Shown: positions 32,110-44,300 of the stretch, one piece after another
Layout of the letters: each line of letters starts with the position of its first letter
Position numbering within the stretch: position 1 is the first letter of the stretch
The notes under the pieces: generated by a model
Databases searched by the model: none
What the model saw: only the letters and a program-made list of their open reading frames with translations
What the model was told of the DNA's origin: nothing
Position numbers and translations under genes: made by a program
Assembly: GCA_022606425.2 (NCBI GenBank)
Contig: JAHDVF020001052.1
Span: forward strand, 186,001-250,000
Direction of reading: 5' to 3'
Origin: Lepidostoma basale
Lineage: Eukaryota > Arthropoda > Insecta > Trichoptera > Lepidostomatidae
Length of the DNA stretch: 64,000 nt

Positions 32110-32290
32110 ACTCATTTCAGGGATATATACGAGACCGAAGGTGTCGTCAGGCGGAGAATGGACCCATCTAGACTCCCTCACATTGTGTTGCACGGCCAAC
32201 ATCAAAAGCTGAGAATCGACCTCGCAGGAGGTCAATGTTTCCTGGGAAATAAGTCATAAGCCCTACATCAAGGAGATGAAGAAGAATATT
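32110..32290 (+). pseudogene. Probable LINE end, or exon-like block
   Basis: One open plus frame encodes YETEGVVRRRMDPSRLPH, IVLHGQHQ and more, ending at TAA near 32250; (GAA)n-like 'gaagaagaatat' follows. RMDPSRLP-x-x-x-LHG fits a LINE C-terminus. The block is also bracketed by a good acceptor ('cttatttcag'-like at 32117) and a strong donor (gtaagt at 32304), but the stop and tail favour the LINE reading. Confidence 0.5.
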
Positions 32291-33356
32291 GGCTTGTGAT
32301 CAGTAAGTACAATTTTAAAAACTTTGACTTCACCGCAAGTTTATTTTTCAACATCTAATATAGTATATTTTATATTTATGCTTTAAATAGGGTCATTATT
32401 TTTGAAAAGTGCAAAAGGCGAAGATTGATTTACTTGAATAGTTTAGTGACGGTGTATAAATAAATATATTTATAAGATATTTAAAATTGTATTAATACGG
32501 TATTAAAAAATACACGATTATTACTTGTAGAAACAAATAATTACATCAATCACATACAACACCATGGGATCTACAGTAATCACTTCGTTTATCATCGAAA
32601 CAGAAAGAACAGTGTAAAAGCTGGTTTTGTAGATGGAAAACGTCATAAAAATATCAAATAAAGTTTAAAATATATTGCAGTTTTGTTTTCTTACTAATAT
32701 TTCGGTTCAATAGATTCACGCAATAAAGGTACATATAGATCTTCGTTTCTAACTTTTTTTTATAATATTACTAAGTCAATAAAATTTATGATAATTGATA
32801 TTCCAGGCAATAAAATTACACATAAAAAATAACGGCTGAGGTCCAGCTACTAAAATCTCACCGCCAATTTTTAACGCTTGAAAAACGGTAATAGAAAAAT
32901 GCGAGTAAAATTAAACCACTCAATGAAAAGAGTTGATTCCATCTAACGAAACAAGTAACCGCTTTAATGAGTTTTATAACCCTCTTACACTTTTCCAGAA
33001 AACTGAGAGTTGCGAACTTGGTTTAAAGTGATTCATTTGATTCACAGCTCCTAAGTGAAAATAAAAAAAGAAAACATTTAGTATATAATTAATTGTGGTA
33101 ATAATTTATAAAAAACGGAAGGCTCTAAATTAGATTTCGGAATTAAACTTGTGTTGGGAAAATTTATTAAGGAAATGACCATAAATGGTTTTTGTATATG
33201 CTAATATCATTGTACTGAAGATTGAAAAAAGTATTTATTTTCTAATTGCGTGTTACTTAAAGTCATGCAAAACATTAATTAATTGAATTATATTTGGTTG
33301 TTCAATTACCAGCCTTTGATTTTTTTTGACTGCTGACAGTGAATATTTTTTCTCAT
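32291..33356. other. No gene recognised
   Basis: AT-rich. 32835-33060 is a little GC-richer. No repeat match. Confidence 0.4.
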
Positions 33357-33592
33357 AACGAATCATTCAATATAAAAATATTAATGTAACAAATATTAAG
33401 GAATGAGTTGATTGAAGATTTATGAAACAAAACATTGACATAAATCAGAACATTAATTTACTATTGCCAGAAAACGAATCATTCAATATAAAAATATTAA
33501 TGTAACAAATATTAAGGAATGAGTTGATTGAAGATTTATGAAACAAAACATTGACATAAATCAGAACATTAATTTACTATTGCCAGAAAACG
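33357..33592. repeat. Perfect 116-bp tandem duplication
   Basis: Unit 'aacgaatcattcaatataa' to 'ttgccagaaaa' occurs at 33357-33472 and again at 33473-33588 without a difference I can see, followed by the start of a third unit (aacg). Identity implies a very recent event or an assembly duplicate. Confidence 0.95.
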
Positions 33593-33903
33593 TGAAACCC
33601 CTTTGAAATATAAACATTGCGTAATATCATTATTTTTCCATTATAAATATTCGTAACTAACTAAAGCCTTAAGTTTTCAATTAATCATATTATTATTGTT
33701 TAAAATTTTATTGTGATCACTACTCTGTTAGAATTTACATTTTCATCTGTATTTATGAAAATGAAAAAAGCAGATAATCAAATCAAATCAAAATGTAGGC
33801 ACGTGAATGTTAATAATAGTGAGTCCATAACGTACAATCCTAATAGATTTTTGTTAATTTAATTTTTTGTGATTTCTCTGGAAGGTTTTTCTGATTGATA
33901 GAT

Positions 33904-33938
<35 letters not shown>

Positions 33939-33944
33939 TTGTTG
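33593..33944. other. AT-rich spacer ending in (ATT)n
   Basis: No gene. (TTA)n runs at 33910-33937, next to the SINE-1 3' end. Confidence 0.5.
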
Positions 33945-34382
<438 letters not shown>

Positions 34383-35199
34383 ACCCTGTATTACCAGACG
34401 TAATTATTTACCCATGAATAAAAACATACTGTTAATTTAGTAACGTTTTATAACTAAATACGTTTCGTGGTAATGTGTGTTGCCAGGGTAAAGCAAACAT
34501 AATATTGCGATGGAAATGCTTCTAAGGCTCTCGTAAAAATAAACTCTCGAATTTGTGTTTTACCTTTTACGAGCAACGAGTTAGTTTAAGACTTCAATGT
34601 TCTACTCTAGAGTATAAAAAGAAAAACCTTTCTCGACCAATCTATATGCAATGTATTTTGTTTCATGATACAAGCTGAAATACTACCTATTACAATATAT
34701 CATGTTTGAAATTTAATCATCGAGCATTCATATTTTGGAAATAGGTTATACACCACCCAATTTCTAAAATTTTCTCCCTTTAGCGACTCTCTTGAATATG
34801 TTGCTATCTTAGGATTATCTCTTTCAAGTCCGGCGGTTTCTAACTCCGTGTTTTAATATATATTATATTTTGTAATATATTATATTTAAAACATAATCAT
34901 CTTGGCTAATCATTGTGTGAATTTCGACCATCGTTTTGAAATCAAAAACCAAGTTTTTAGCATACAGAAAACAATTAAAAAAAATGAGTAATTACTTTTT
35001 TTTTTAAATTTTAAAAGCAAAGAAATGTTAATTGAATAATATAAATAACCAAATTCTAGCTTATTCCCCCTTTGTATACAATACATTAAAAACTTTTTCT
35101 CTATAAAATCTAGCAAAAAAAAATTATTACTACCTTCCACTTTTGTTCCCTTCTCTTATTAATGTAATCTGCTCTGCACTTAATTTGTGTTGTAACATT
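34383..35199. other. No gene recognised
   Basis: AT-rich sequence without repeats found elsewhere in the window. Confidence 0.4.
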
Positions 35200-35405
35200 A
35201 TTAAATAAAATATTAATACACTTTTAGTGATTTGTATAATAATCTCTTTATTTGGTAACACCAACTGATTTCGCTCAGGAGCTTCGTCAGGGTGAGAGAG
35301 TAAACTGAAAAGTTTAACTCAAAAACAGTGAAACCGGTTGGTGTTACCAAATAATGTGGTGTTAATACAAAATTATATAAGTGTATTATTATTTTATTAA
35401 AAAAA
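35200..35405. repeat. PalC palindrome
   Basis: Outer arms 'taaaatattaatacac' and complement; inner arms 'tttatttggtaacaccaac' (35247-35265) and 'gttggtgttaccaaataa' (35338-35355). The left half carries a ribozyme-like core on the minus strand; the right half has lost it and keeps only gaaaccggttgg. Confidence 0.8.
35259..35294 (-). ncRNA. Candidate hammerhead ribozyme (PalC, minus strand)
   Basis: Minus strand: helix I cacc with ggtg (plus 35291-35294 and 35259-35262), core ctgacga (plus 35284-35290), spacer A, helix II gct-cctg-agc, gaaa (plus 35269-35272), short helix III atcagt (plus 35264-35269) and U at the cleavage site (35263). The core is canonical. Helix I is only four pairs and helix II three, so stability is marginal. 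Confidence 0.45.
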
Positions 35406-35462
35406 TAATGATGTGTTCTGTTAATAAAAAGTGCTTTTCTATTCATTCAAACACATGTTCAT

Positions 35463-35695
35463 TTGAATTAATCAAATCGAATCAAATCAGTTTATTTTCT
35501 CAAAAGACATTACAAACATTTTTTATAGTTTATGACATCTATTGAGAACAGGTAAAACATAATAAATATATAATACCAGGAACGCACGAGAGATGGTTCG
35601 ACATTAGGAATACAAGATACTCTCCAAAGTTAAGAGTATTTGTCTTCTGAACGTACTTTCACGAATATGAAAGACATCGATCTCTCTAATTGTAT
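35463..35695 (-). mobile_element. LINE-H 3' end
   Basis: Tail 'aatcaaatcgaatcaaatca' at 35467-35488, 3' UTR with 'accaggaacgcacgagag' and 'gagtatttgtcttctgaacg', then a coding end encoding EIDVFHIRESTF. It provides the uninterrupted reference for the LINE-J insertion site at 14388/18932. Confidence 0.75.
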
Positions 35696-36451
35696 AATGT
35701 GGAGTACCATATCATTAAAAAAAAAACAATATATAAATTTTTGTTGCAAGCTTTTAATTGATAAAAGTACAGCATGTATTTTTACAAAATTTTCAAGAAT
35801 GTATCATCTTTGAATATTGCATTATTTATATGTAATAATAAACCATGCGCGATAACTTAAAAAAAACATCTGTGTTTTTGAAAGGGTTAAGGACTTATCC
35901 GAATAAATACGAGTACATACGTTTTTTATTACATCACTAGTGAAAACACAATAAAAAACGGCAGCGAGGCATTTTCTGTGCAAACTCGCTAGAAAAATAT
36001 CGGTTGAATTTATGGTAAAAAATAACACCGGGCCTGCCTCCCCAACACACGAGCAGTATTATTTATGCGGGCATATTTACATACCACATTACACATGAGC
36101 AAGTTGATCGAAAATTTGGGGGCATCGGCGGCGGTGCTCCGCTTTGACGATAAATCATTTTAGCCGCCTCAAAGCCTTATGAACAAATCCTTTTTGTTTA
36201 TGCCCGATCATACGCGAAGCTTTTCATAATCATTATTACGTGCAGATAAAATGTGCCAACACCATTTTGTTAATTGAGTACACATTGGATTCAAATATTT
36301 GCAGTGCCCGTGTTCTGTGTTTTTAGCGACGTTTCGGATATCGTTGCATTCTCCATTTTGGTGGTGATCAATCACCCCGATGACTACAACAATGTATCAA
36401 AATATGGTCATAGAGGACACCATAAGACACGGTTATAACCAAGATTCAAAG
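35696..36451. other. Low-copy region, GC-rich patch at 36010-36190
   Basis: No gene. 'gggggcatcggcggcggtgc' (36118-36137) and surrounding 150 bp are distinctly GC-rich and do not recur. Possible conserved non-coding element or remnant of an unrecognised unit. Confidence 0.4.
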
Positions 36452-36690
36452 ATTAATATGTATGAAAAACGATAGTTTTCAAGGAGTTTATTATAATATT
36501 TATGTATGACATGTTTCGCCCTTCTAAGGCATTTGATAATGCTTTAGGCACAGACATTTGATAATGTCTTAGAAGGGCGAAACATGTCATTCATAAATAT
36601 TATAATAAAACTCCTCGAAAATTATCGTTTTTTCATACATATTAATAATTTAATATGGAGTTTAACATCACTGTTTAAGAAACAATAAAT
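36452..36690. repeat. PalD palindrome, well preserved
   Basis: Arms 36452-36545 and 36553-36646 are near-perfect complements ('gtatgacatgtttcgccctt' on the left, its partner on the right). The right arm reads ttgataat-gtcttagaagggc-gaaacatgtc: a stem then GAAAC and self-complementary ACATGT, with a decayed upstream core. Flank 'gtttaacatcactgtttaag' follows. Confidence 0.85.
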
Positions 36691-36769
36691 AAGATTCAAA
36701 GAATTATTCTACTTGAATAAATATTTTCATATTTTTTAAAACATCACTTTATTAAATTAAGTAATTATT

Positions 36770-37045
36770 TCTTCTATATTCGCCGTAACTTTGTGTTGCG
36801 GATTCATTGAACAATGTCAAAAACTTCGTAAACACCACTCACTTTATTGAAAATTAAAATAAAAACATATTTCGGACACAGAGACCCTTCATCAGTATTT
36901 TGTTAGTTTTTGTATACACAAATTAAATAATTAAACAAAACTGACCATTTTCATTAAAAAATATAATAAAACACTGATGAAGGGCTTCTTTGTCCGAAAC
37001 ATGTTTTTATATAAATAAAAATGTGAAAAAAAAATGTAATTTTGT
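36770..37045. repeat. PalB palindrome
   Basis: Left arm from 'cttctatattcgccgtaac' through 'catatttcggacacagag' and 'cccttcatcagt'; right arm 'cactgatgaagggcttc', 'tttgtccgaaacatg'. The right arm has core ctgatga (36974-36980), fifteen bases, then gaaac (36996-37000), but helix I beside it is not convincing. Confidence 0.8.
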
Positions 37046-37056
37046 TTACAAAGTAA

Positions 37057-37345
37057 TTAACATTGATTAAAAACGTATTGTTTAACTATGAATCCACAAA
37101 ACAATGCGATGGTGAATATAGAAGACATTATTCTACAAAAAAATACAAATAAATATGTATGTTTTCTAAACGTATTCATATATTTTATGGGAATGACATG
37201 TTTTGCCTTGCTGAGGCATTTACAAATGTTAGCCAGGTTAAACATCATTCCCGTATAATAAAATATAATACAATTTCTAGAAAACAGTTTCCGATCGTTT
37301 TCATTGTTATTTATCAATAAAGATGATGTTTAACTTCATTGTTAT
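37057..37345. repeat. PalD palindrome
   Basis: Arms 'tttatgggaatgacatgttt' (37185-37204) and the diverged 'aaacatcattcccgtataat' (37241-37260), with 'ttttctaaacg' and 'ttctagaaaacag' outward. Flanked by 'tgatgtttaacttcattgtt'. Confidence 0.75.
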
Positions 37346-37399
37346 AGTATATATGAGACACAACGCTTATATTCATACTTATAATTTTGAATTCTTTAA

Positions 37400-37520
37400 C
37401 AACTACAACAGTTTCCACTTGAACGGATATTTTGACTTCAATTAGAAAGTTTCTGTAACCCTGACGAAGTTTTAGCGTGAGCGAAACCGGTTGGTTAATT
37501 AAAACAGATAAATAGGTGTA
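37400..37520. repeat. PalC half-unit
   Basis: Single-orientation PalC with 'ctgtaaccctgacgaag' and 'gcgaaaccggttggtt'. It shows that the family also exists without the inverted partner. Confidence 0.7.
37456..37497 (+). ncRNA. Candidate hammerhead ribozyme (PalC)
   Basis: Helix I taacc (37456-37460) with ggtta (37493-37497); core ctgacga (37461-37467); spacer A; helix II gttt with gagc (two wobbles); gaaa (37483-37486); self-complementary helix III accggt (37486-37491); U at cleavage position 37492. Helix I can extend outward beyond an internal loop (ctgt near 37453 with acag near 37504). All core positions are canonical. Confidence 0.55.
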
Positions 37521-37663
37521 AAAACAAAATACAAATCTGATTTTAAATTATTTTAGAGAACAATTTCAATTCTTCATACTTATGCAGAGTGTAAACATTA
37601 TAAGATTAAATTCTACAATATATAAGCGCGATTAATTATACTTTTATTAAAACTTTTTTATTG

Positions 37664-37862
37664 AATCGCTTATTACACCATGACAGCGTAACACAAATCG
37701 AAGTAAAGGGTATAGCTATCATTTTGATTCTCGTGACATGTGAAAGGTGGCTTCTCTATCGCCATTTTATTGTGTGACAAACACATTTCCATCTCCGGGA
37801 ATCGAACCCGGAACCTTCGGGGTGGCAGTCTAAGCACTTACCATTCGGTCACATAAGTCGTC
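37664..37862 (-). mobile_element. SINE-1, alternative 3' end
   Basis: Minus strand. B box complement ggaatcgaaccc at 37797-37808, A-box region near 37840-37850 (decayed), body shortened by a deletion near 37770, 3' end with 'gaagtaaaggg' and 'ccatgacagcg'. Confidence 0.8.
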
Positions 37863-38769
37863 ATTTGATACATTTTATAATATTTTTGAAAGCCGAAAGC
37901 AATGATCAATATTTTATGCCTATTCAATAAGTAAACATACGGCAAAATCCGATAGGTTTATATTACATATCGTTATAAGAGAACGAATTTTCCACAAAAA
38001 CAGAGAGTACCATACATTTGAATCCTTTATGCTTAGACCCAATATTAAAGTTTATTGGGGTAGCTCCCATCACTCGCTCGTACTCCTGCGGCATTAAAAG
38101 GATTTATATTAAAACAGCCTGAAACGTCCTTTTCCATTCTGATATGGGGAGGACATTGTTAACAAAGTAATATCAAAAGACATTCAATTCACGAAAGCTT
38201 TTCAGGTTTTCCATTCCAATAATTTCACCGTTTCAACAAGCAATAACAATATTGAGTTGTACGATATAATCTGACGGGGAAGTACACTTGCCGACCTAAA
38301 TATTACGTTCTTCAAACAATCTGACAATTTGTTTACTCAAAACAGAATAAAAAGATTCTTTGATGAAATAATAATGTTGGAAATATAGAACACTGTAAGA
38401 TATGCTATCGATGCGTTAACTTAGGAATAAAGCATTGTATAAACAAAAGCATTACCTACTCCTTATTGGTTTAATTTCTACATATGTCAGTATGTCTGAT
38501 TATATTTTTGACATTGTGTTTGATCTGTGTTATAAACGATTTGTGATTTTACGTAAGACGCGTGTTTTGTTGACATGTTCAATTTAGAAACAATAATATG
38601 ATATGTAAATCATTTTGTTTCCGGGATTTCGTACCTTACTATAAGTTTTCCATTTATCAATTTACGTTATGTAAAATAAGTATTTAAAAATTGAAATTAA
38701 CATATTAAATTAGTATTTATAAAACGAAATATGTCAAAAATGTGTTTCGACTGTGTCACTTTTAAAATT
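37863..38769. other. No gene recognised
   Basis: AT-rich. 38025-38170 is GC-richer ('gtagctcccatcactcgctc') and has no repeat match. Confidence 0.4.
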
Positions 38770-39245
38770 TGTTATTAAAATATAAAGTTAAAAAAACATA
38801 TATATTTCTCTTTTTCTTTCTTATATACTTTGAAAATATAACACTTATATTAAAAAAAAAATTACATAGACATATTTCGGACAAACAGTCCTTCTTCAGT
38901 AAATAGAATAATGTATATATAATAATGTATATAGAAGAAAAAACTATTTTTCGCTTAGCTTTTTAAATTCACATTTGAATAATTTTATGAAAATATTGTA
39001 TATAAAAATTGCATAGAAGTGTTGCGAAATTTCCTAATTTAAATCAAAACTGTTAAAATAATTAATTTTACAACTAAATAAAAACAGAAATATATAAAAA
39101 AAATTATCTTTACTGAGGAAGGACTGTTGATATATATTTTTTTTTAAATATAAGTGTGTACATACAAAGTACATAAAAAATAAAAAGAGAAATAAACCAT
39201 CATAACAACACAAAGTATGGCATATATAGAAGAAAAAACAGATCA
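38770..39245. repeat. PalB palindrome, long and decayed
   Basis: Left arm 'acatatttcggacaaacag', 'tccttcttcagt' (38869-38899); right arm 'ctttactgaggaagga' and 'cctactttgtgttg'-like end with 'tatagaagaaaaaac' (39110-39240). On the minus strand the left arm has core ctgaaga, a ggac/gtcc helix II and gaaa, but helix I is poor. Confidence 0.65.
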
Positions 39246-39699
39246 TTAAAAAACACATATTGAGACTTAAGTTAATATAATGCTAAGATAGATTGTTTAT
39301 TATTATAAATGAAACATTTTTACGAACCTTTTTAGGACAAACGCTATTGATGATGGGCTTCGCTAGAAAAACTCTATAAATCAATCATTGGCGTTACTAA
39401 ACACACTCCAATACACATCGAAGGCATTGGAATGTCAGTATGGGGTCTCAACTCACAACTTAAATTGTGTTTTTTTGATAAATAAGTATTATTTACACGG
39501 ATCGATGTTGTTTAACACTAATTTTATACTTATGTCAATTAAATCTTATAGATTCGGAAAATCGTCCAATAAAATATGAATTAGGAATATTTTTCTTAAT
39601 TGAACGTTTGGGTACTTTAAAACAAATCAACGTGTTGGCGGATTTATCGATAAAAGTGAATGTAAATGTATCATTTAAGTGATAAACTTAATGCGGAAG
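39246..39699. other. No gene recognised
   Basis: AT-rich. Short frames without domains. Confidence 0.4.
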
Positions 39700-39945
39700 T
39701 CTGTAGAATTCTATAATGACGATTTTTTTATTTTTATATTTAAACAATATTTAAATAAAATGATGTTTTTTAACTACTTCCACTTTTGTCTTTATTTCGA
39801 CAGCGACCGGTTTCGCCAGGCTCGACAGACAAAAGTGGAAGTAGTGAAAAAACATTGTTTTATTTAAATATGACAAAAAATGAACTTCCAAAAAGAGATT
39901 TCAGTGAAATCATTTGATTATCTTTTTCTATTTTTGAGTTTATTT
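39700..39945. repeat. PalE hairpin with PalA-type boundary
   Basis: Starts 'agaattctataatgacgatt', the boundary motif of PalA, then a hairpin 'actacttccacttttgtc' (39774-39791) and complement (39829-39846) around 'cgaccggtttcgcc'. It then continues 'gaacttccaaaaagagattt' as at 11810. Links PalA and PalE by a shared end. Confidence 0.7.
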
Positions 39946-39949
39946 TTCT

Positions 39950-40450
39950 CTACAAGATTCGAAGGCTTTGCTCCGACCTAGTATTGTGAATTGATACGGG
40001 ATAGCTAGTTTGCGTCACTTTAGCCTTATTTTGCAGGATTTGGAGTTTTTGTATGTGACTCGAAGCTGCATAGCCCCAGATTGGGGCTGCATAAGTGAAG
40101 ATCGGTCTTATAACCGTTTTGTATATCAGGAGTTTATTGTCGATGCTTAGTTTACTCTTTCTAGCTAACATTGGGTAGAGGGCTGAGATTGCTTTTGACG
40201 CGGCTTTGACTTTATTTGTAATGTGTGGCCTCCATGTCAGCTTAGAATCCAAGGTAACCCCAAGGTTTTTGATTGTTTTGGTCCAAGGAACGTCTTGGCC
40301 GAACATTTTTATGTTGGGAATGTTTGGAGGAATGTGTCTTTTACTGAAAAGGGTCACTGCGCTTTTACTCGGGTTGATAGTAATGCGCCAGTTTATGCAC
40401 CACACCTCTAGCACATCGGCCTGTTTTTGCACCCTGCGGGTCGCGAGTTT
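39950..40450 (-). pseudogene. Jockey-like RT C-terminal fragment
   Basis: A 160-codon minus frame (40432-39950) with upstream in-frame residues to about 40450. It encodes the end of a reverse transcriptase after the YADD motif: WRITINPSKSAVTLFSK, then NLGVTLDSKLTWRPHI, then the thumb-like IYKTVIRPIFTYAAPIWG and LQILQNKA. This order is typical of jockey-clade ORF2. It is a different lineage from LINE-J by residue pattern. Both ends are cut. Confidence 0.85.
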
Positions 40451-40743
40451 AATGTATTAATGTATTAAAAATCAAATAAACTCACAAAATTAGAATCCAA
40501 ACATTCAGTTAAAAATAATCTTATCAAAAGGGAAGTTTACTGATATTGAAAATAAATCGCACTGTTTGAAAGTAAATGTTTTACCGTAAATATGACTATA
40601 AGAACATGAATCAAACATAAACGTTTTACGGAATCAGTTGACGGCTTGGAATAATATTGTAATATGTTGTTCATTATTTATACTCGCTTAATGTGTAAGT
40701 CAATCTTGCTGTATGACAGTACTAGAGAAATTGGATGGAAGCA

Positions 40744-41330
40744 GTGGCGTGCCTAGGGTCAACCAGTAAGCAAGCCCGTCCGACTTTTTTTGTGTTATAA
40801 TATTAGTAGAGGGTCTCAATAATGTATTTTGACACATCAAATAGTAACATACTTCAGAGTGATAAAGCCCAGCTAATCCATACCAAAAATTGTAGATATC
40901 TTCTGGTATATATGCACATAGCTACATGATTACAAGCCAAAAATACATAAGTGCGACAAAAACCCTTTTACATCTTGCAAGTCCAATACGAAGCCCATCG
41001 AAAAAAGTGAAACAAAACATGTGGATGTAGGCGATTTCGTGGGTATCTCACCTACGGTACGTATGAGTGGAAAAAAACCTACACTTAGGTCATTTATGTG
41101 CATGTCAGCGGTATTATTTTATTTGCAGACCAGCCACTGGATGGAAGGTACAATTGTATTATTAAGATTTCTACGTATATTAGAAACATTTGTAGAACAC
41201 TGGGTGTCCCTTAGTTAATTTCAATCCAAAATTCTAGCATGTTTCGGGCGGGACCTACGTTAAAACCATAGTAATTAATACACCAACTCTGAGAGCCTCT
41301 ACCCCATTTTAACTACGCTTGGTTCAAAGG
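40744..41330. mobile_element. Possible DNA transposon, weak
   Basis: 'cagtggcgtgcctaggg' (40744-40760) looks like the terminus of some DNA transposons, and 'taactacgcttgg' near 41313 could be the diverged opposite end. No coding region or target duplication found. Confidence 0.25.
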
Positions 41331-41992
41331 GAGATTATTAATTTGATTTTGTAGCAGATGGGGGATTGCTAAAAGTGGAATAATATGGATTATAATCATA
41401 ACACAAATGTTCGCTAACTCCTCTCACAACCCGAACGCGGGTTGATTGATGGACAATGCAGATTCCGACAAGTTAATTAACTTAAGCTAGGAATGGATCC
41501 AACCAAACTACTCGGTAGATCAACTTACCTTTATGGAATCCGAGAACCTTGAACGTATCAAAGGATGAATGTAAATATTTTCATTTCTATTACAAGTATT
41601 AGGTCAATAACGATCCATCTCCGGTAATAGAGAAAATGCGTGCAAGGGAAGTCGTGATACCAACTAATTTAAAAGCCATTATTAATATTTCACGAACTGT
41701 TTGACGATTCTGTTATCACACATAAAACTGTAGTCACACAATTTATTTCTGTTTGCTTTGATTACTATGGTGAACAATACCGCGTTTAAAAGTGGACTTT
41801 CAACAAATAAATTAATTTTGTTTGATTGATTGATGGTGGCAAGAAACGTAAAAGTTTTAAAATTTATGTGACTAATAGGTGTAGTTTTACATTGAATAAA
41901 AGCTAAGTTATTTATTTTAAATATGCGTTGGTGAACTTGATTTGACTCTACCGTTAGATTTTAATTAAGTTAAACGACATTTTTTTTTAATG
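41331..41992. other. No gene recognised
   Basis: AT-rich with no domain or repeat match. A small palindrome 'acccgaacgcgggt' is near 41429-41443. Confidence 0.4.
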
Positions 41993-42205
41993 TATTCAAG
42001 TACTTGTAGACAAATACTGGATTTTACCCATTACGGGTGTATTAATCATTAAGAATTAATTGTATATCAATAGAGACGAAGACGCTTAACCTAACCAATG
42101 ACAGCTCATAAGTCCTGTAAACGCCTCGACTACCATATTCTGTTCCTAAATAATTTAAATATTCGTACCTATTGAGAAATAATTAATTCTTAAGTAATAC
42201 GAGTT
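41993..42205. repeat. PalF copy, rearranged
   Basis: Inverted 3' half ('gtacttgtagacaaatactg', 'acccattacgggtg') then 'gtatatcaatagagacga' joined directly to 'gcttaacctaaccaatgac' in the forward direction, ending near 'attgagaaataattaattc'. Another junction between inverted PalF pieces. Confidence 0.65.
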
Positions 42206-42290
42206 ATGTCGTATTCGATTTAAAATCGTATGTTGTTAATCACTCAGATGTTTAATTTTTTAAAGTATTCTTTGATTGAAGTTGATTAAA

Positions 42291-42376
42291 TGCATATTTA
42301 AATCACATATAACAAAATTTCAAAATAAACGTGCATGTATATTTAAATCACATATAACAAAATTTCAAAATAATCG
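42291..42376. repeat. Two-copy tandem repeat, period 45 bp
   Basis: 'tatttaaatcacatataac' begins at 42295 and again at 42340. The units are almost identical. Confidence 0.85.
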
Positions 42377-43044
42377 TAAACAGCGAGAATAAAAAAGTTA
42401 AACGTGTAAAATTAAATACAAAACTATACGTCACACTTCCAGCGGTGCAAATGATTAAGTCGTGAATTGGCGTGAGTTTAAATAATTATAATTGAAACAT
42501 TAAACATCGGTAAACGACACGTATGAAGAGATGAATAAAAACACAATAACAAATTTACTATAACACAGTAATAAAATTGTGGTGAGAAACAAAAAAAAAT
42601 CAATGAAAAGAAAATATAAATTTTTAGAGGGGTCAAAACAATGGAATACGTATGCTTTATTTTCATATTTATGTTTTTTTCCGCAGTATAAAAAGTGATT
42701 CTGTAAATGAGTCTAAAAAACTTATATCATAATCATATTTAACGAATTCGTAATTTCCCGATGCTGCATGAAAATCCGTCACTGTTTAAATAGAATCAAA
42801 TATTTACTTCGGGAATCAAATATTTACTTCTTTCCTTTCCCGGAAAATCAACAGTTGGACTGCTGGCCTGGCCTACCTTAATTCTTTTTATTTTTGATCC
42901 TCAGCAATTTATCCGCGTTTCTATCTTTTTTGCGCTTACGTAGTTGATCGTGAGATATAGTTAATAATATCATACCTTTTTGTAGAGCTGCAAATGTATT
43001 TGTTTATTTAAAAATTATTATTACTCTTATTATTAGTAGTATTA
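42377..43044. other. No gene recognised
   Basis: AT-rich. The phrase 'atcaaatatttacttc' is duplicated at 42797 and 42816. No coding signal. Confidence 0.4.
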
Positions 43045-43054
43045 TTATTAATTA

Positions 43055-43541
43055 CCGACCCTTATGTATGGCAGCGAAGCATGAAACTGGCAAAAGAAGG
43101 ATGAAAGTAGAATAAATGCAGTAGAAATGAGATCTCTTAGACGAATGTGTGGATACTTTGTGTATGATAGTGTCGAATGAAAATATAAGAAGTGAATGCG
43201 GTGCGAATGATGGTGTCATGAACAAAATAATGAAAGTATCATTAAGATGGTTTGGATATATGGAAAGAATGAATGAAGAAAGAATGGTAAAAAAAAAAAT
43301 ATGTAAATGATGTAAATGGAACCAGAAATAGAGGAAGACCGAGGAAAACGTGGCACGATCAAATAAATCAAATATTGAATGTCGGCCATGTGAGGAGTCA
43401 AAGAATTCAACGCGCGTGCCTGACACGATGTATGAATGTTGAGGAAGCGAGAAAAATATGTCAGGAAAGAAAAGTGTGGCAGTTCATCCTTTCTGCCTAC
43501 CCCTTCGGAGAGACGGCGTGATGGTTAGTTAGTTAGTTATT
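43055..43541 (+). pseudogene. LINE-T 3' fragment with TSD
   Basis: Coding remnants in order: LMYGSEA-like start, RINAVEMRSLRRMCG, MVKK, GTRNRGRPRKTWHDQINQIL and CMNVEEARKIC. It ends in 'cggcgtgatgg' and (GTTA)n. Target duplication ttattaatta at 43045-43054 and 43542-43551. Frameshifts near 43160 and 43295. Confidence 0.85.
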
Positions 43542-43582
43542 TTATTAATTAATTATTATTGTTATTATTATTATTATATTAT

Positions 43583-43732
43583 GGAAATGAGGTTCGCAAC
43601 CCATCACACCGCGTGCCCCGTGGGGGTGAAAAGAGAAGAATGGAGTGCCGTATCAGGTAAAGTATGGCAGTCCATTCTTTCTGGATATCTCTTCGGGGAG
43701 ACAGCGTGATGGTTAGTTAGTTAGTTATTATT
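43583..43732 (+). mobile_element. SINE-G copy 4, 5' truncated
   Basis: Starts 'atggaaatgaggttcgcaac', keeps the GC-rich middle and the LINE-T-like 3' end with (GTTA)n. It lies only about 40 bp after a LINE-T copy in the same orientation. Confidence 0.75.
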
Positions 43733-44039
43733 ATTATTTTATATTTTATGTATTATTATTTTGGAGGCACTTAATTTGTCAACTATCCATTATTGAATAT
43801 TTTGGGATTTTTGTATTGTGAATCTAGGTTGTGGCAAAAAAAATATACCAAATTATTATTCCGATCTAGATTGTGTACAATTGAATGAAAAATTGAGCCA
43901 AAAAACTTATTTATTTCTTAGTTTTTACAATACAAGTTTTCCCGAAAAAAAGAAAAAAAAGAAACGTTATTCATTATGTAGCAACTCACTTCTTTCTCTA
44001 TTGCACGTTCAAATTCTGTACGTGAATATAATATGACGT
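43733..44039. other. AT-rich spacer
   Basis: No gene or repeat recognised. Confidence 0.4.
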
Positions 44040-44300
44040 ACACCGCAGGCATTCTGCCGTAGCCTACATTACTCCTCTCTACGCCGCTACGAGAGCCTAC
44101 GAAAGAGCTCCGCAGGCGACGTGGCTACGAATACACTAACTTGAATAGCGCTCTCTGTGAAGGTATTTGGGTCAACATCCCTCGAATAGCGGCCAGGATA
44201 TCGATTTGCACCGGGACATGACATAGACACAATGGAAATCGATGCTTCTGAACCCTCATCTCGCAAAATTGTATATCTGGCTAACAGCTCTGGTAAACAC
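44040..44300. other. Unidentified GC-rich, coding-like block
   Basis: About half G+C in AT-rich surroundings. A plus-strand frame from about 44189 reads through APGHDIDTMEIDASEPSSR and IVYLANSSG to a possible donor (ctg then gtaaac at 44292). A 71-codon minus frame (44302-44087) overlaps. No domain is recognised on either strand. Could be an exon, an unknown element or a captured fragment. Confidence 0.3.

Noticed and set aside
36974..37000. Additional hammerhead in PalB
   Set aside because: Core and helix II fit, but the bases beside the core do not pair into a helix I, so it was not listed as a ribozyme candidate.
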